Shown here: positions 31,578 to 42,040 of the stretch, in pieces
Position numbering within the stretch: the first letter of the stretch is position 1
How the letters are laid out: each line of letters opens with the position of its first letter
Assembly: GCA_008729055.1 (NCBI GenBank)
Contig: SDUX01000002.1
Span: 1,306,496-1,370,495 of the forward strand
Source of the DNA: Pyropia haitanensis
Taxonomy: Eukaryota > Rhodophyta > Bangiophyceae > Bangiales > Bangiaceae
Length of the DNA stretch: 64,000 bases
Direction: 5' to 3'
Program-made: the position numbers and the translations under genes
The notes under the pieces: generated by a model
What the model was told of the DNA's origin: nothing
Database searches by the model: none
What the model saw: only the letters and a program-made list of their open reading frames with translations

Positions 31578-33562
31578 GGAGCGGACGCGCGCCGCGCCTC
31601 GCCGCTGCTGGGCGCCGCGCCCGTTGGTGACTCTGATTTTTTATTTAGGGGGGGGTGGGAGGGGGGGGACCCACTCGCCGCGAGGCGGTCCGGTCCACTG
31701 TATGTGCGCAACTTTGTTTGACCGCCCCTCCTCGCCCTTGCCGTCCACGCTGCCCTCGGCGGCGCAGGCGTGGACCGCAGGCAACACACGCCACGACCCA
31801 TACCGCAGGGCACGCACAGACGCAGGGGCGCGTGCCTGCCGCCGCTGCCGCCACTGTGGCACAGCAGACATCGTGGCCAGAGAACCAGGCAAAAGGTTGG
31901 ACGGCAACAGGGCGGGGTGAGGGCGGTGCGAGAAGCGGGGGAGGCAGCCTGGTAGCGGGAGGACAGGAGGAGGAAAGAGGGAGGAAAGGGGGAGGGGACA
32001 TCTGCTGTGGACACGCGCCGCGGTAGTCACTCTGGAAGTTGACGGCGCTGACTGCTGAGGGAGCGGTGCGTCCCGCTGCGGCCGCTTCTGCTGTGCGGCG
32101 TCTCACCGCAGCCGCAGCCGACACGCGGCGAGTGAAGGCGGCGGCCACGTCCCTGGCACTGCGGCAGAGACGGGGGCGGCGGGGCGGCCTCGACACCCCT
32201 GGCGCTGGCAACGACCCCTCGCGGGCGGCGAGCGACGGACGCGGCCGCCGCGTCGCGCAGCCGCCGCGGCCGCGCGGCGACGCCGTCTGCAGCGTCGCCC
32301 CCCGCCCGCGGCCGACGCGTGATGTACAGTACGTTGCACACACGGAAAGGAGGTATCCGTTCGCGGTCGGCGACGACCGGAAGAGCGGGTCGACCCGCAA
32401 CCGTGGCCCGCCCGCCCGTGCGTGGCGAGCTACGGCCGCGCCGGGGGGACGATAGCGGCTCGCGCCGTCCAATGTTAGTGCTGTCGAGTTTACCGCCAAG
32501 TATGGAAAAATGTAGAAAATTTCTTTCTTGCACGCACAGAGGCCGTCAAGGCCGTTTTCTTGAAAGAGACCTTTCCTTTCATTTCCATCGCGAGACCCGC
32601 CACGTGGTACCGCCCACGCCCTCCTATTGGCAGATGCATGAAGCGGAGCTCGTATCTCCCTCCGATCGCAAGTCTCCTGGTGTGTAAGGACGCTTCTCCT
32701 GCGCGGCATTCGCCAGCGGAGAGCCGAAGGCGCCGCTGCTGGCGCCGCCGCCCATCTGACAATGAATGGCCTGACTGACCTTCCCATAAATCCCCTTCAT
32801 CTCAATCTTTCCCCAGAAAGGAGGACATCTCTATCCAATGTGAAGGGGCACCGTAACCGTGTCGCAGCGGTGGGAGGGAGGGGGGGGAAGGTGCAAACGT
32901 GAAAACCTCGTGCCCAGTTGCCCTTTCGACCTGGGTGGGAGCGTCCAGTCCAAAGAGAAGGCCCCCACGACAGCTTGCTGACGTACAAGGGGCGTGATTG
33001 GCTCACTACTGGTACAGTAGCCCCGTCTCGCTCTCGCAGTACAGCGGCATCTGTCTTCGCAGCTGCTTCGGGACCCATTGTTTCATGGACGACACCACCA
33101 GGAAACAGGCGCAAAGTGAAGCTCCTCTTGCAGACCATTGCGGCAGGGCAGACGGTGCAGGACAAGGGCGTTCAAGCTCTGGTATCACAGATCGTGGGAC
33201 TGACCGATTTTCGTTAATCTACATTGAACAAAGACAGTTTTGGAGGGGTACCCGGCGCGCGGAATACGCATCACCACGACCTGCGCTTCTCACGACGCAA
33301 AGCTCTTCACGTGCACGGTGGCGTCGGCGCAGGGACTGCCACCACTTTCCAAGCAAATGACGGTGGTCAAGCGTCCTCAGTCGGCGGTTCCCCAGCGGCC
33401 CCAGATCACAGCTCCTGCCGCCTGGAGGCGGCCCTCAGGCCTAGCGGCCACCCGGCTCGCCATGCTGTCCCTGCCGACCCATTCACAAACACACTCACAC
33501 ACAACAACAACAACAACAAAACACAGCAGCGTGTACCCGTGACGGAATGGTACTCCTGTTCG
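31578..33562. other. Intergenic region with lower-GC island, no firm gene
   Basis: The first about 60 bases include an AT-rich stretch (about 31,633-31,648) that may be the exostosin 3' end. From 32,460 to 33,560 GC is lower. A frame at about 33,069-33,217 on the plus strand follows a CTTCGCAG acceptor-like sequence and reads like ordinary protein for about 48 codons, but no partner exon or family was recognised. A CAA microsatellite lies at about 33,501-33,520. Confidence 0.45.
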
Positions 33563-34534
33563 TCATGGACCCGTAGCGCCCGCGCCTTCCGCCGCGCGGT
33601 CGGTGTGGCCCAGCGAGGCGTCGGGCGCGATCGCATCGCGCAGCCGGCGCTTGATGTCCTTCAGCTCGGGGAAGCCCTTGCCCGGCTGGGTGGCGCGGCA
33701 AAACAGCTCCACCCCGTCGACGGTGATGGTGAACGTGCCGGCGGTGGGGGACGGCTGCAGCGCCACCTCCCCGAGCGCAGTGCCAAACGTGACCTGCGGC
33801 CGCCGCGGCGGGCAGGGACAGGGAAAGAGGCGGGCGGGGTGGGGGGGGGGGGGGAGGGGGCGGGCGCCGCGACCATGGCCACGCCCGCCACCACCGCCGC
33901 CGATGAGCGTCAGAGTGTGTTCAGTCCTCACCTGGAATGGGGGCGCGGAAGCGATCCCCACCGCCGCTCTGAGCGGTGCGCCCGCAAACAACCGCGGCGG
34001 GCATCCCCCCGTTCCCATGTGGCTCTTCACCGCCCCACCGCACCCCACCCCCACAAGCACCCACAACCACCCCGTCCCCGTCGGCAACACCACGACACCA
34101 CGCTCCCCCTCCGCCACGCCCTCCCAGCCAGTCTGCTTCCACACCCCCCCCCACGGCGCCCTCCCCGCCGCTAACGGCCACGCCGTCCTTACCAACAGCT
34201 CCTGCGCCATCCACCCCGCGCGCAGCCCCCACCGACAGCCCGGGCAGTACTCAATGACCAGCCGCGGGGTGCGCACCGCGCCGCCGCTCCCCGCGTCGCC
34301 GCCACCACCACCGCTCGGCTGCCCTTGCCCGCCGTCGCCGCTGCCGTCGGCCGCTCGTTCCCCATCGGTGGCCAATGGCGCAGCGGCCGCCCGCACCAGC
34401 GGCGGCTGGGGGCGACCGCGACGGCGGGGGAGGCCCTCGGTGAGGTGGCCGGCTCGCGGTGGCCGCCGCGCCACGGCAGCGGAGATGGAGCCCGGCGCCA
34501 GCGTCGGGCGCCCCAGAGGGGAGACAAACGCCAT
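33563..34534 (-). CDS. Plastid-targeted Rdx/SelT-SelW-SelH-like redox protein with one intron
   Basis: Spliced product of 190 residues: exon 1 34534-34193 (114 codons), intron 34192-33794, exon 2 33793-33563. The N-terminus MAFVSPLGRPTLAP with about 50 Arg/Ala/Ser-rich residues looks like a red-algal plastid transit peptide. The mature part is an Rdx (PF10262) domain: RLVIEYCPGCRWGLRAGWMA with redox CxxC (C97, C100), then LGEVALQPS, GTFTITVDGVELF, a GFPELKDIKRRLRDAI helix and the ending PDASLGHTD. Splicing restores the standard family spacing of QELL-VTF-LGEV. In animal SelW the first or second Cys is selenocysteine; here both are Cys. Rdx proteins have a thioredoxin-like fold and are thought to act in thiol redox control. 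The C-terminal extension is short and variable. Confidence 0.88.
   Translation of the reverse strand: MAFVSPLGRPTLAPGSISAAVARRPPRAGHLTEGLPRRRGRPQPPLVRAAAAPLATDGERAADGSGDGGQGQPSGGGGGDAGSGGAVRTPRLVIEYCPGCRWGLRAGWMAQELLVRTAWPLAAGRAPWGGVWKQTGWEGVAEGERGVVVLPTGTGWLWVLVGVGCGGAVKSHMGTGGCPPRLFAGAPLRAAVGIASAPPFQVRTEHTLTLIGGGGGGRGHGRGARPLPPPPHPARLFPCPCPPRRPQVTFGTALGEVALQPSPTAGTFTITVDGVELFCRATQPGKGFPELKDIKRRLRDAIAPDASLGHTDRAAEGAGATGP
33794..34192 (-). other. Intron of the Rdx gene (399 nt, phase 0, no in-frame stop)
   Basis: The donor is GTAAGG after codon 114 and the acceptor ends GCCGCAG. Removing it joins QELL to VTFGTALGEV, as the family requires. The intron length is a multiple of three and it contains no stop in frame, so an unspliced message would encode a protein with 133 extra residues. 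Confidence 0.88.
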
Positions 34535-36013
34535 GGCGGCGCGGGTGGGGCAGGTGGGGGAGGGGTGGGGAGGCGAGCTGTGCATGTGAGAGAGCCCACC
34601 AGGAGCGGACGATGGAGCACATCTCAACCAAGTAAGTGTCAAAGCGCGCACTCGTACTTGTATGAATCACACACATGTAGTTCTTTCTTCATTGCACATG
34701 TGCAGTAGAGAAGCTCGATGGACGCCAGTCCTCGAGTGCATGGGGTAGCTTGCAGTACACCAACACGCGTGTGCACTTGGGTCCTCACAACCGCCGCCCA
34801 CCAGCAACGCGCGCCCCATCGTCCCGTCCTCGCGCGCGCGGGTGGGTGATCTTTGGTCGGCCGTCTGCCGGCGGCGGGAGCGCTTCCACGACGCGGCCGA
34901 CCCCTTTGCACGCAGCGTCAGCCGGCCCGCCCATCCGCGCCGTGCGCCCGCCCACCACCCTCCCTCCCCCCCTCCCCCCGCGCCGCTAACCGCCGGCGGT
35001 ATCTACACTGCTCGGTCTTGGTGCCGGCTGGCGGGGGCAGGAGGGGGGGGAGGCGGGCCGCCGCCGCCACCGACGGCCGCCCACCCCGCGCGGTGGTTCT
35101 ACCACCCGGTACCCACACGTGCGCGCATCGGGTCGCAATCGGCCCGTTTCCGCCTTGCAAAGTCGCCCTGCGGCGCCGCCGTGGCCGGCTCGCACACAAG
35201 AAAGGGCGTCGCGGAGAGGCGGCCCGCCGCGGCCGTCCACACCCACCACCGACAGCGGGCGCGGCCAAGGCGCGGCTGTGGGTCGTGGAGCGCTCGTGGT
35301 GAGGGGCGCAGGCGGCGGACGTGGCCAAGGCGGTGGCCGTGGGGAGGGGCCGTCCCGGACCGTCGGGTCTGGCCGTGGCGCCGCCGACCCGCTGCTCCCG
35401 TCCCCCCCCGCCGCGGGGGGGGGGTGCACACCCGCCGCGGCGGCCGCCGCCCGGTGGGGTCCTCGCCGCTTCGCGACGCGAGGACCGGCCGGCCCCGCGG
35501 CGGCGCGCTTCTCCCCCCACGACCCCGCGGGCGCGGCCACGCGCAGCATTGACGCAACGGGAGGGGGGGGTGGGCGGGGGGGGGGGGGGAGCGTGGCAAT
35601 AGGGGGAGGGCGCGAGGACGCCGCCGCCCAGATCCCGACCCCGTTAGATCCGCGGCCGCCCGTGGACCGCCGCCGCGCGCCGGGCGGCGTGGCCCGGGCG
35701 GTCGCCGCGGCGGCGGTGACGCCGCCCGTGGCGCCGCGGTGGGGCCGCCACCTGCGGATCCCCCCCCCCGTCGGTGGGAGCCTACAGCGGGAGCCTGGGG
35801 GCAACCGCCACAGGGGGGAATGCCTCATCGGTGCGCAGGTGGGCCGTTGGCGGGGCGGAGGCTGGCGGCGTGGCGCTGGCGAGGACGGGGGCTGGCGGAG
35901 GGGGCGGCGGCACGGCCGGCAGCGGATGCGGGATGGGGTGGGGGAGGCACCAGCAGCGGGGGGCGTGGGCAGGGCTGCCCCCCCTGACGGGCCGAGGTAG
36001 CGGAGAGGCGGTG
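34535..36013. other. Upstream region shared by the Rdx and cupin genes
   Basis: The first 50 bases are C-rich on the minus strand (Rdx leader). A lower-GC stretch lies at about 34,620-34,760. From 34,900 the sequence is GC-rich with long meaningless frames on both strands. No gene recognised. Confidence 0.5.
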
Positions 36014-36020
36014 TATATAA
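36014..36020 (+). promoter_or_regulatory. TATA box of cupin gene 1
   Basis: TATATAA lies 149 bp upstream of the ATG at 36169 and is followed by a pyrimidine-rich leader. It is the clearest TATA box in the window. Confidence 0.7.
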
Positions 36021-36168
36021 TGCGAGCCCGCGCTTCCTCGGCTGCTACTGCTTCCGGCACAACCAACAGCCGCTTCTTCTCCACCCATCGGTCGACCCCC
36101 AATTCCACACCAGCCGCTTCCGCCCCTCAACCCTTCGTTACCGCCCGCCGCTCCCCCTCCCCACTACC

Positions 36169-36789
36169 ATGACGTTCACCACTGCCGCCGCCGCCGCGGC
36201 GGCGCTGCTCCTCGCCGCCGCCACCCCCGCCACCGCGCTGGTGCGCTCCTTCAACACCATGTCGGCCAACGCCATCCGCGCGGGCTACTCGCCGGCGGAC
36301 TTTAAGTTCCCCACGTTCGCGGCGGGCAACACGCTGTCGCTGCCGGTCGGCCAGCTGAGCGTCGGGTCGGTGGACAACTCGCCCGTGCTGGGCTCCCCCG
36401 ACATCCAGATGAGCTACGTGGCGGTCAAGCTCAACGCGGGCGCCACCCTCCCCGCCCACACCCACCCGCGGGCGACGGAGATGGACTATGTCGTGTACGG
36501 CGTCGTCAAGAACAGCATCGTGGAGGAGTTTGGGTCGGCGCGGCCCAAGATTGACGCGGTCCTCCACCCGGGCGAGGTTGGCGTCATCCCAGAGGGCCTC
36601 GTCCACGCGCAGACGTGCATGGGCAGCGAAGGCTGCCTCTTCATCGCCATGTTCAACAGCGCCGACCCGGGGACGGCGCTCTCCCAGTCGAGCATCTGCG
36701 CGCTCGAGCCAATGCAGATTGCCACGTCGCTGGGCAACGGCAAGAGCCCGGCCATGGCCCAGAAGTTTTGCATGGGCGGCGTCTTTTAG
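36169..36789 (+). CDS. Secreted germin-like cupin 1
   Basis: The product is 206 residues with a signal peptide (about 1-23, ending ATPATA). A single cupin_1 domain follows. Box 1 is GATLPAHTHPRATEMDYVVYG with metal ligands H97, H99 and E104; box 2 is GEVGVIPEGLVHAQT with H146, then MFNS. These four residues are the Mn-binding set of germins. Germin-like proteins are secreted beta-barrels with oxalate oxidase, superoxide dismutase or no known activity; which applies here cannot be told. Cys residues near the C-terminus (SSICALEP, KFCMGGVF) may pair. The closest relative in the window is the minus-strand cupin at 39751-40380, with which it shares the motifs DPGTALS, SLGN-like and the SICAL/SVCAL segment. 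The ATG follows a TATA box and a C-rich leader. Confidence 0.92.
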   Translation: MTFTTAAAAAAALLLAAATPATALVRSFNTMSANAIRAGYSPADFKFPTFAAGNTLSLPVGQLSVGSVDNSPVLGSPDIQMSYVAVKLNAGATLPAHTHPRATEMDYVVYGVVKNSIVEEFGSARPKIDAVLHPGEVGVIPEGLVHAQTCMGSEGCLFIAMFNSADPGTALSQSSICALEPMQIATSLGNGKSPAMAQKFCMGGVF

Positions 36790-37091
36790 AGCGTCGGACA
36801 TGACCGCGTGTGGTGGTGCTGGTGGGGAACTGTATTCATAGTCACAAGCAACACGTAACAGCTGTACCCGATGCCCGTCCGTCTGGCCGAGAGAGTTTAC
36901 CGCCCCCGCTTCCACGACGCGCTCCCCGAAACGGCAAGTCCGCTGACCGTTCCGAGCACACCACTGCCGTACGCGAGCAAACGACAAGACAAACCATCCG
37001 TAGCAGAGCAGAGGGCGTCGAGGCGAGGTCGACAACAGGGCACCATCCAGGCCATCTCACCGTCCCCACTTTATCAGCACGCCCAGCCACC
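36790..37091. other. Convergent 3' region of cupin 1 and TOE1-like gene, no gene seen
   Basis: About 300 bp between two stop codons, moderate GC, no motif recognised. Confidence 0.5.
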
Positions 37092-37712
37092 TCATCCCGC
37101 CCCATACTTGCTACGACCAACCAGCAACGGCGCCGCCCGCCGCACCACATTGATCTTGTCCACACACCCGCCCACATCATCGCCAACCACCCGCCGGAGC
37201 GCGCCAAACACGTAGCCCGTCATGAACGCATCGTAGCCGGCCGCGTGCGCCGCGTCGGCGGGGGCGCCGCCGCCGCCGCCCGCGGCGGCAGCGGCGGCTG
37301 CCGCCGCCGTCCCGTCTGCCTCCCCGGCGCCCGCCTCGGGCGGGCGGTCGTGGCCGCCCGTCCCCCCCCCGCCCCCGCCGCCACCGCCGCCGCGGTCGCG
37401 GCTTGCGCGGCCGCCACCGCCGCCGCCGCCGCCGCGGCGGCGACCCGTCGCTGCTCGCCCGCCGCGTGCCGGCGGTCGGGCGGCGACGCGCCCGCCGCGC
37501 CCGCCGCGGCGTCCGCCTCCTCCCGGTCCAGCACCGCGGCAATGTCGTGGAGGAGGCCGCAGCCGGCGAGGGAGCAGTAGCCCCGCGCCGCAAACTGCTC
37601 GCACAGCTCCCGCGGCGGGGGGGGCGCGGCGTGGCCGCCGCCCGCGCCGGCGCCCGCCGCCGCCGCCCCGGCCGCGGCCGGCGGGCCCGCCGCGCCCGCC
37701 GCGCCCGCCGCG

Positions 37713-37743
<31 letters not shown>

Positions 37744-38074
37744 CGGCCGGGCGGGGCACGAGGAGCCCCCCCCCCGCCCCCCCCCGCCCACACAGCCGCC
37801 CGCACTTGGCGTAGAGGTAGCCGAGGGAGGTCAGCCGCTGGCCGCCGACCGCCTCGGCGACCACCTTGGTGTCGTACACGCCCGCCGTGACGGCGCCGAG
37901 CGCGGCGCAAAACGCCGCCACCGTCGGCGGGAGTGGCCCGTGAAAGGCGCCGTACAGGAGCGCCAGGTCGGCCAGCCCATTGTGGGTGACGAGCGGCAGG
38001 CCGGGCGCGCGGCTGAGCCGGTGCAGCAGCCCGCCGGGCCAGGGGGACCACTCCCACTCGGCCACGCCGCCGCG

Positions 38075-38111
<37 letters not shown>

Positions 38112-39143
38112 TTCGCGGCGGCCGCCGCGGGCGGCGCCGCCCCCGCGGGGGCGGTGGCCAGGCCGTGCACCTCCGCGTCAATGGCCGCCCGCTTGCGCTT
38201 CTTCCGCTGCGCGCGTGACAGGCCCGTGGCGCCAGCCGTGGCGGCGGCGGACGCCGCCGCGGCCGCCCTGGCCGGCACCGCCGCCGCGGCGGCGGCGGCG
38301 GCCGAGCCCGGCTTGACCGCCACCGACGCGGCGCGCTCGTACGGGATGCCGTCGGTGAACATGGCGTTCCAGTCAAACGCGTGGGCGGCGAGGAACGTAC
38401 CCGCCGAGGGGGTGATGACAAAGTCCCGGCCGCAGAGGAGGAGAAAGTCAAACGCGGTGACGGTGTAGCGGGTGGGGGGGGGGCGCCCGCGGGGGGGGGG
38501 GCGCCGCGCCAGCCGCGGGGGGGGGGGCGCCCGCGCCAGCCGCGGGGGGGGGGGGAGGGGAGGTGACCGCCGCCGACGTGGCCGCTGCGGGGGGGGGGGG
38601 GGTGGCCGCCGCGGGGGGCGGCGCCCCACCCGCCGCCGCGGCGGTGGGGGTGGTCGACCCGTTGGCGGCGGCCGCCGCGGCGGCCGCCCCCCCCGCCGGC
38701 ACCGACGCCGGCGGCGGCGCCACCGCCGGCGCCACCGCCGCTGCCTCGGCACCAGACAACGCAGCCGCCGCGTCGTCTGGCGCGGCCGCCACCCCCCCGG
38801 CGGCGCCGCCACCACCGCCGCCACCACCGTCGGCAGCGTCCGCCGGGCGGCGCCCCCCCCCCCCCACCTCTGGCACAAACACCGCCACGCCCAACGACGT
38901 CACCGCCCGGGTGGCGGCGAGGGCGACCAGCCACGCGTAGCGGGCGTCGAGGGCGTCGGCGCGCGCGGCGGCGGCGTCGCTCGTGCCGAGGCCCGTAAAC
39001 TCCGTATCCACCGCCACGTACGCGCCGGGCACGCGGGCCGCGGCGGCGAGTGCCGCGGCGAGCGCCGCCCAGCCGGCAGCCGCGTTGGCGCGGGTGACCC
39101 GAAGGACGCGGGGGGGGGGCTCCGCGTCGGGGGGGGCGGCCAT
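37092..39143 (-). CDS. TOE1-like CAF1-family 3' exonuclease with CCCH zinc finger, frame broken twice
   Basis: The start MAAPPDAEPPP (ATG at 39143) leads into the first CAF1 motif AYVAVDTEFTGLG (catalytic D and E) and TSLGVAVF. After a Pro/Ala/Gly stretch the frame changes near 38,470-38,560. It continues with RYTVTAFDFLLLCGRDF, HAFDWNAMF, GIPYERA, LVTHNGLADLALLYGAFHG (third acidic residue) and AGVYDTK. A CCCH zinc finger follows (ELCEQFAARGYCSLAGCGLLHDI), then an Ala-rich linker. A second frame change near 37,310-37,400 leads to HAAGYDAFMTGYVFGALR, which carries the fourth acidic residue. This order and the internal zinc finger are those of TOE1, the nuclear DEDD deadenylase that trims snRNA and other small-RNA 3' ends in animals. 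A basic KKRKRAA cluster may be a nuclear signal. Both frame changes lie at long C/G runs. Confidence 0.85.
38470..38565 (-). other. First frame break in TOE1-like gene: cluster of four G/C runs
   Basis: Four runs of about 10-13 identical bases are separated by a near-repeat of GCGCCAGCCGCGG. The frame carrying the first CAF1 motif ends here, and the frame carrying the rest of the nuclease begins. Miscounted homopolymers are the simplest explanation. Confidence 0.65.
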
Positions 39144-39750
39144 GGTGGTGGCCAAGGGGCGGAGCGTGGGCAGCCTGACGGGGTGACCGAGGGCAGGGGC
39201 GGGTGTGGGGCAGGGGAAGGGCGACGCGGTGCGGTGGAAAGCGTCGGAGGAGAGGAGGGGGGGGGAAAGGCAGAGAGAGGGCAGAGCGGAGGCGGCGGCA
39301 AGGGCAGCAGCGACGGGCGACGGCCGGCAAGCAGCTGGCGTGGGGAGACGGCAGCCAGAGTCAAAGGCGGCGACGGCCAAAGCGCGGGGACGACGGCGGC
39401 GACCGGTAGCACCAGGACGGAATTGGATCGGCCAATGGCATCGTCACGGACTCGTCGAGGACCCAATGGAAAACAATCACATGATCGCGCGCCGTACGTT
39501 GCATGAAAAACAGTCGACCTCAAGAAGGGTGTCGAAAAGTGTTGTAGCCATGAACCTCAAAAAGGGCCCACGCCACGATGGCTCGTACTCGGGCACCGCT
39601 ACTGTATATACACCAGGGCTGCCGACCGGGACCCCCCCCCGCCCTCGCCCGCCGTCCCCTATCGGCACCGGCACGACCCCACGCAGACCCGCCGCGTGTC
39701 CCCCAAAAAAGGCGCGTCCCCCGACGGTGCGTCCGAGTCCCCCCCCCAGC
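39144..39750. other. Upstream region of the TOE1-like gene
   Basis: The region is C-rich on the minus strand near the start codon, then lower GC around 39,460-39,620. A symmetrical GTATATAC at 39,604-39,611 could serve as a TATA element for the minus-strand gene, about 460 bp from its ATG. No gene seen. Confidence 0.45.
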
Positions 39751-40380
39751 CTAGACCACCCCCGCATCACAAAACGCGCGCGCCATTGGCGGGCTGAGGC
39801 TGTTGCCCAGCGTCGGCGCCACCTGCGCGTCGTTCAGCGCGCAGACGCTGCTGCCCGACAGCGCCGTCCCCGGGTCGGCCGTGTTGAACGTCGCCACAAA
39901 CACGCACGCCTCGTGCGACACGCACGTCTGCGCGTGGATGAGGCCCTCGGGGACGACGGCCAGCTGGCCCGCCGGCGTGACCACGTTCACGACCGGCCGG
40001 TCCGACCCAAACTCCTGCGCGATGCCCGTCTTGATCGCCCCCCGCACAATGTAGTCCATCTCCGTCCCCCGCGGGTGGTGGTGGGCGGGCAGGGTCGACC
40101 CCGCCGGCAGGTGCACCATCACAAACGCCATCTGCACGTCCGCGCCGCCGAGGACGGGGAACTGCGAGACGGTGCCGAGGGAGAGGCTGCCAAAGGGGAG
40201 CGATAGGATGTTGGCGGGCATCGTCGGGTTGAGGGAGAAGGCGTCTTCCGCGACGGCCGCGCGGAGGGTGTTGGCGCCAAAGGTGCTCAGCGACCGCACA
40301 ATCGCGTCGGCGGGGCACGCGGCGACCAGCGCCAATGTCGCGACGGCGGCGGCGGTCGAGAGGGCACGGTTGAAGCCCAT
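39751..40380 (-). CDS. Secreted germin-like cupin 2
   Basis: The product is 209 residues with a signal peptide (about 1-26, ending CPADA) and one cupin_1 domain. Box 1 is GSTLPAHHHPRGTEMDYIVRG (H100-H102, E107); box 2 is GQLAVVPEGLIHAQT, then TFNT. The metal-binding His and Glu set is complete. Paralogy with cupin 1 is clear over the full length (FGANTLRA versus MSANAIRA, DPGTALSGSSVCAL versus DPGTALSQSSICAL), but the proteins have diverged well beyond a recent copy. The two genes sit in opposite orientation on either side of the TOE1-like gene. Secretion and Mn binding are expected; the enzymatic activity is unknown. A pyrimidine-rich leader precedes the ATG on the coding strand. Confidence 0.92.
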   Translation of the reverse strand: MGFNRALSTAAAVATLALVAACPADAIVRSLSTFGANTLRAAVAEDAFSLNPTMPANILSLPFGSLSLGTVSQFPVLGGADVQMAFVMVHLPAGSTLPAHHHPRGTEMDYIVRGAIKTGIAQEFGSDRPVVNVVTPAGQLAVVPEGLIHAQTCVSHEACVFVATFNTADPGTALSGSSVCALNDAQVAPTLGNSLSPPMARAFCDAGVV

Positions 40381-40618
40381 GGTGAAAGAGAGGGAGAGAT
40401 GAAACAGAAAAGGGAAGAGTGAGAGTAGTCAACAGAGGGGCTGAGATAAGCGTAGGCAACCAGGCGGCTAGACAAGGGAGGCAACGGGACGGGAGGGGAG
40501 AGCGACGGTTGGCGCAGGTGGTAAAGGGTCTGGGGGTGTTTGGGTGACGGCTGCGGTGAGGCTGCTGCGGCTGCTGATGACCCTGGGGTTGGGCTGCTTC
40601 ACCGGTCGCCGAGTTCCG

Positions 40619-40626
40619 CTCTTATA
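40619..40626 (-). promoter_or_regulatory. TATA box candidate for cupin 2
   Basis: TATAAGAG on the minus strand, about 240 bp upstream of the ATG at 40380. Sequence and distance resemble the element in front of the Ser-Pro gene (12512). Confidence 0.6.
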
Positions 40627-41798
40627 CGCCCTGCGACCACACCCCCCGCCGAGAGCGCGGGCGTCCCCCCCCCCGTCGGCGCTCGCGACCCGGGCGCAGT
40701 GCCCGCCGGCAGAGCCAAAGGCGCGGCCGCCCAACCCCCTCCAGCGGCACAAAGCGTCCACACACCCCGCGGGTGCGGCGGCGGCGCCCTCGTCCGCCAC
40801 GACGGCTCCGCCCCTACAGAGCCCCGCGCGCGCGCATACAGACGCCGCCCGCCCTTGCAACGCCCGTCCCCTCCCCTCCCCCCATACCGCAGCGGCATCC
40901 TGTGCGTCCCCCCCCCTGCTGTACACCGCACGCCGCCGCTGCCCGCCTCTCCTTCTCGTCCTCTTACCGACGCCGCACAGGAGAAACGCCATCCGGTTGG
41001 GGGCGGCGGCGGCGGCGTGGCGGGCCGCCCGCGGCGGGCGGGGCGCGCGCGGAAAATCCCGTCAACCCGTGTGGCGGGCCCGCGGTCGGCGTGGCGGCGG
41101 CGGGCCGCCCCCCCCCCAACCGCCGTCCCTGCCGTCGCTGCCCGCCCTCCGCACACGCCTCGTGGATGGACACAGTGGGGGGAAGATGGCAGGGGGCAAG
41201 GAGAACGTCCTACACCGGGGAGAACCCCCCCCACGCCCATGCGACCGCAGCCGCGGCACGCCCCGCCGCGTCGGTCGTGGCGGCCGCGCCGACTTCACGG
41301 CGCCCGCGGGGGGCGGCGGCGCGGGCAATGGGGCCGAGGGGATCGATCCGCGCGGCCGTGGGCAGCGGCGGCACGCCGTCGAAACGCCCGACGGGGTGGC
41401 TCGGCAGGCGCCACGGACAGGCCCAGGGCGGACCCACCCGACGGTCGCCGCGCTGGGCGGGCCGCGGCCGCCCATGCCATGTCCGCTGCCGACGGCGGCC
41501 GCCCCCACAGCAGCGAGGCGGCCACCCGCCTGCCCCCCTCCCCCCACCTCCGATCGCGGGGCTGACGACACTGCTCGACGACCGTGCCTCGGCCGTGGCG
41601 GCGGCGGGCCACGGCGCCCCCGGCGTATTTGTTCTATTTCGCGGTTTGGTCTTGGTCTGGCTCGTCCGCGCCCAAAACGTGGATCAACAGGCAGGATCGC
41701 TGCTGCTGCCCGCCACGCGTCGCGCGGCCCACGTCGTGGCCGCCACGGGACGCGGTTCGCCGGGACGATGCCACGCACCCGTCCTCCCCCCCCACGCC

Positions 41799-41804
41799 TA
41801 TATA
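41799..41804 (+). promoter_or_regulatory. TATA box candidate for CYP51
   Basis: TATATA (in CTATATACTG), 237 bp upstream of the CYP51 ATG, with a C-rich leader between. A third case of a TATA element about 230-240 bp from the start codon in this window. Confidence 0.6.
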
Positions 41805-42040
41805 CTGTACTCCTCCCCGACGCCGTCCACCGCTGTTTGCCACGTCTGCGACCGTTGCTCCTGGGCGCGGGGGGAACACGCGGACGGCTCCCCTGTTGCC
41901 ACTGAGGTTGCCTCCTGCCGTCCCTTCCATCCCCTCCCCCCCCCCCCCCTCCGGCCCCCCCCTGTCCACTTGCCTTGGCCCCCCCCCCCCTCCCCGGCTC
42001 TTGTTGCCTTTCTGCCGCCCTGTGCTTGGTTGTCGGCGGC

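Larger units (their letters stand above)
40381..42040. other. Divergent promoter region of cupin 2 and CYP51
   Basis: About 1.66 kb between two start codons. It contains TATA-like elements for both genes and, between them, GC-rich sequence with meaningless long frames. The last about 100 bases before 42041 are C-rich. Confidence 0.55.

Noticed and set aside
25170..33083. Shared CTGTCTTCGCAGCTG at about 25,170 and 33,050
   Set aside because: A 15-base match in a window this long is near chance level and similarity does not extend convincingly.
28051..33365. Shared CAAGCAAATGACGGT at about 28,051 and 33,350
   Set aside because: Isolated 15-base match without extension; not enough to call a dispersed repeat.
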